From: Sindora glabra
Taxonomy: Eukaryota; Streptophyta; Magnoliopsida; Fabales; Fabaceae
Assembly: GCA_020226215.1 (NCBI GenBank)
Contig: CM035233.1
Span: 32,386,027 to 32,450,026 of the forward strand
Direction: 5' to 3'
Length of the DNA stretch: 64,000 bases
The notes below the pieces were generated by a model. That model saw nothing but the letters and a program-made list of their open reading frames with translations. It ran no database searches and was not told the DNA's origin. This document shows, one piece after another, positions 62,530-64,000 of the stretch (position 1 is the stretch's first letter; each line of letters opens with the position of its first letter). The translations under genes and the position numbers were made by a program.

Positions 62530-64000
62530 GAAGTGTAAATTGATCTTTTACTTTTCTATACAAACAAGGTATAACCATATATATATTCTTAGGCTTTCAT
62601 TCTATGTATGTCTTGATATTTTGGTGCATATGTGTGAGTTTGCTTTTCTTGGGTTTGTCTTAATATATTTAGCTTAGAATATTAAGGATTAAAGTTATGA
62701 CACCTTATTAAAATGTTTCTGATTCCATATAAGCTTATAAACATTCCTTATAATCATAGGTACAAGATATATTACATACAGAATATTCCTTGTATAAGTT
62801 GTATGGAAATATTTTGCTTTTGAGTATGTATAACTCTAGAAATGTTCTTTTTTGGATGATTTGAGTTATATTATGTAAATATATGAATGTTTACGTGTTT
62901 TAAGGTTTATCTAAAAATATATGCATTTATGTGATATAAAGTTTAGTTAATATTATTGTATGTACGGTTCTAATTAGATTGGCTAGTTATAGATTAAAGA
63001 TGGATAGGTGTTTATTGGCATAACCCTAAATATGAAAATAAAGTTAACAAATTTATTAAATTTGCAATTTCTTATGAAAGGAATGAATTTAGTGATAGCT
63101 TCATATTTGTCCCTTACCTTAAATGTCATAATGTGAAAAGGGCAATGGTCATGCATTTATGTGATCAACTATTTTAATTTGGCATTGACAATGGGTATAT
63201 GCAATAGAGATGACATAGTGAAGCTAACTTAGGTAGCACCCTATTATTTAAAAAAATGATAGTTTTGATGATTACTTAGATGATAAGATGCATGATATTG
63301 CAAATAATTTTATTGAGTAACTGTAAGTCTTTTATATGTTATTGAGTAATATAGAGAACCTATTATATTTAGATTGCACTAAATACACATGTTTATCTAC
63401 CTTGATATTTTTTAACTTGAAAGTAGGAAATAAGTATAGTGATAAAAGCTTTACAGAATTGTTATAATTGTTAGAGGATATGCTTCTTGAAATTAATAAA
63501 CTATCGGCTTATGTTTATAAGGCAAAGAAAATAACATGATTGATGGGTATAGAGTATAAGAATATATGTGCTTCTTTTAGTGACTACATATTGTACCGAA
63601 AGGAGTACAAAAGAATGCTTGAGTATCTAAAATGTTTGGCATCCTACTATAAATTGAAGAAGTATGATGGCAACATCAAGGAAGGGGTTCTAGCAAAGGT
63701 TTTGTGGTATATTTTTATAATACCAAAGTTTAAATATATGTTTACTAATGTAGAAGATGCCAAAAACTTAGTGTAGCATATAAAGTGGGTTACTATTGAT
63801 AATGAACTTTCTCATCTAATGAATTTTTCTTAATAAAGATTAATTAATTAATTATTCCCCAAATTCAATAGTAACTAAGAAACTTTAAACTTGTATGGTG
63901 TATTGATAGAATGAACCCTCATGGTAATATGAGCAACAAACATAGTATATAATTTTTAATGTTATTATTTATAACCTCCATCTTTTGTTATGCATAAAGT
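62530..64000 (+). pseudogene. CACTA element 3 transposase, 5' part, runs off the window
   Basis: 62530-62990 aligns with the 5' non-coding sequence of CACTA 1 (41458-41925). From about 63000 the transposase-associated and TNP2-like regions follow with stops. The clean stretch 63540-63776 reads MGIEYKNICASFSDYILYRK and ends VLWYIFIIPKFKYMFTNVED, then AKNLV. This corresponds to the TNP2 zinc-binding/catalytic-side region, although the C-x-x-C Cys pair expected around this point is not intact. It continues in the same order as CACTA 1 (MNPHGNM near 63910). Frame breaks earlier in the gene mean this copy is also inactive. The rest lies outside the window. Confidence 0.78.

Overview
The window looks like intergenic, transposon-rich DNA of a eudicot plant. 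It is strongly AT-rich and has one recognisable intact host gene, a two-exon family-1 UDP-glycosyltransferase of the UGT83A type with GT-AG splice sites. Much of the rest is decayed plant transposable elements: Ty1/copia, Ty3/gypsy of CRM type, CACTA (En/Spm) and a SINE. No bacterial, organellar or viral gene organisation is seen. The species cannot be named from the sequence.

Layout: 1-5675 is AT-rich non-coding DNA with a GC-richer island (about 3620-3850) and a MITE-like inverted-repeat element (about 3915-4857). 5676-10661 is an old copia element with two diverged LTRs, a near-match target duplication and a scrambled coding order. 12086-14578 (minus) is the glycosyltransferase gene, with a (TA)n tract just upstream of its start codon and a fold-back in its intron. 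15796-15989 is a tRNA-derived SINE (minus). 20477-38178 is a decayed CRM-like gypsy element. A 10.5-kb copia element (26783-37304, target duplication ctaat) is inserted in its integrase region, and a solo LTR (30776-32181, target duplication ggcag) is inserted in the gag of that copia element. 39292 to about 47870 is a CACTA element whose TNP2-like transposase is interrupted by an antisense solo LTR (44507-46140, target duplication aatag). About 50733-52300 is the left part of a second CACTA copy. 53422-54797 is another solo LTR (target duplication tgttt). 62511-62529 is the end of a further CACTA-type element. 62530-64000 holds a third CACTA transposase that runs off the window.

Functionally, only the glycosyltransferase is likely to make a working protein. 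It would be a cytosolic enzyme moving a sugar from a UDP-sugar to an unknown small acceptor. All transposon reading frames seen carry stops, frameshifts or damaged catalytic residues. The nesting gives a relative history: gypsy first, then copia A inside it, then copia B inside A and reduced to a solo LTR. Solo LTRs are common here (three with perfect target duplications), so LTR-LTR recombination has been active. I found no convincing new biological system. The points most worth checking are the precise three-level nest, the pol-LTR overlap in the gypsy element, the intron fold-back in the glycosyltransferase and the scrambled old copia element.
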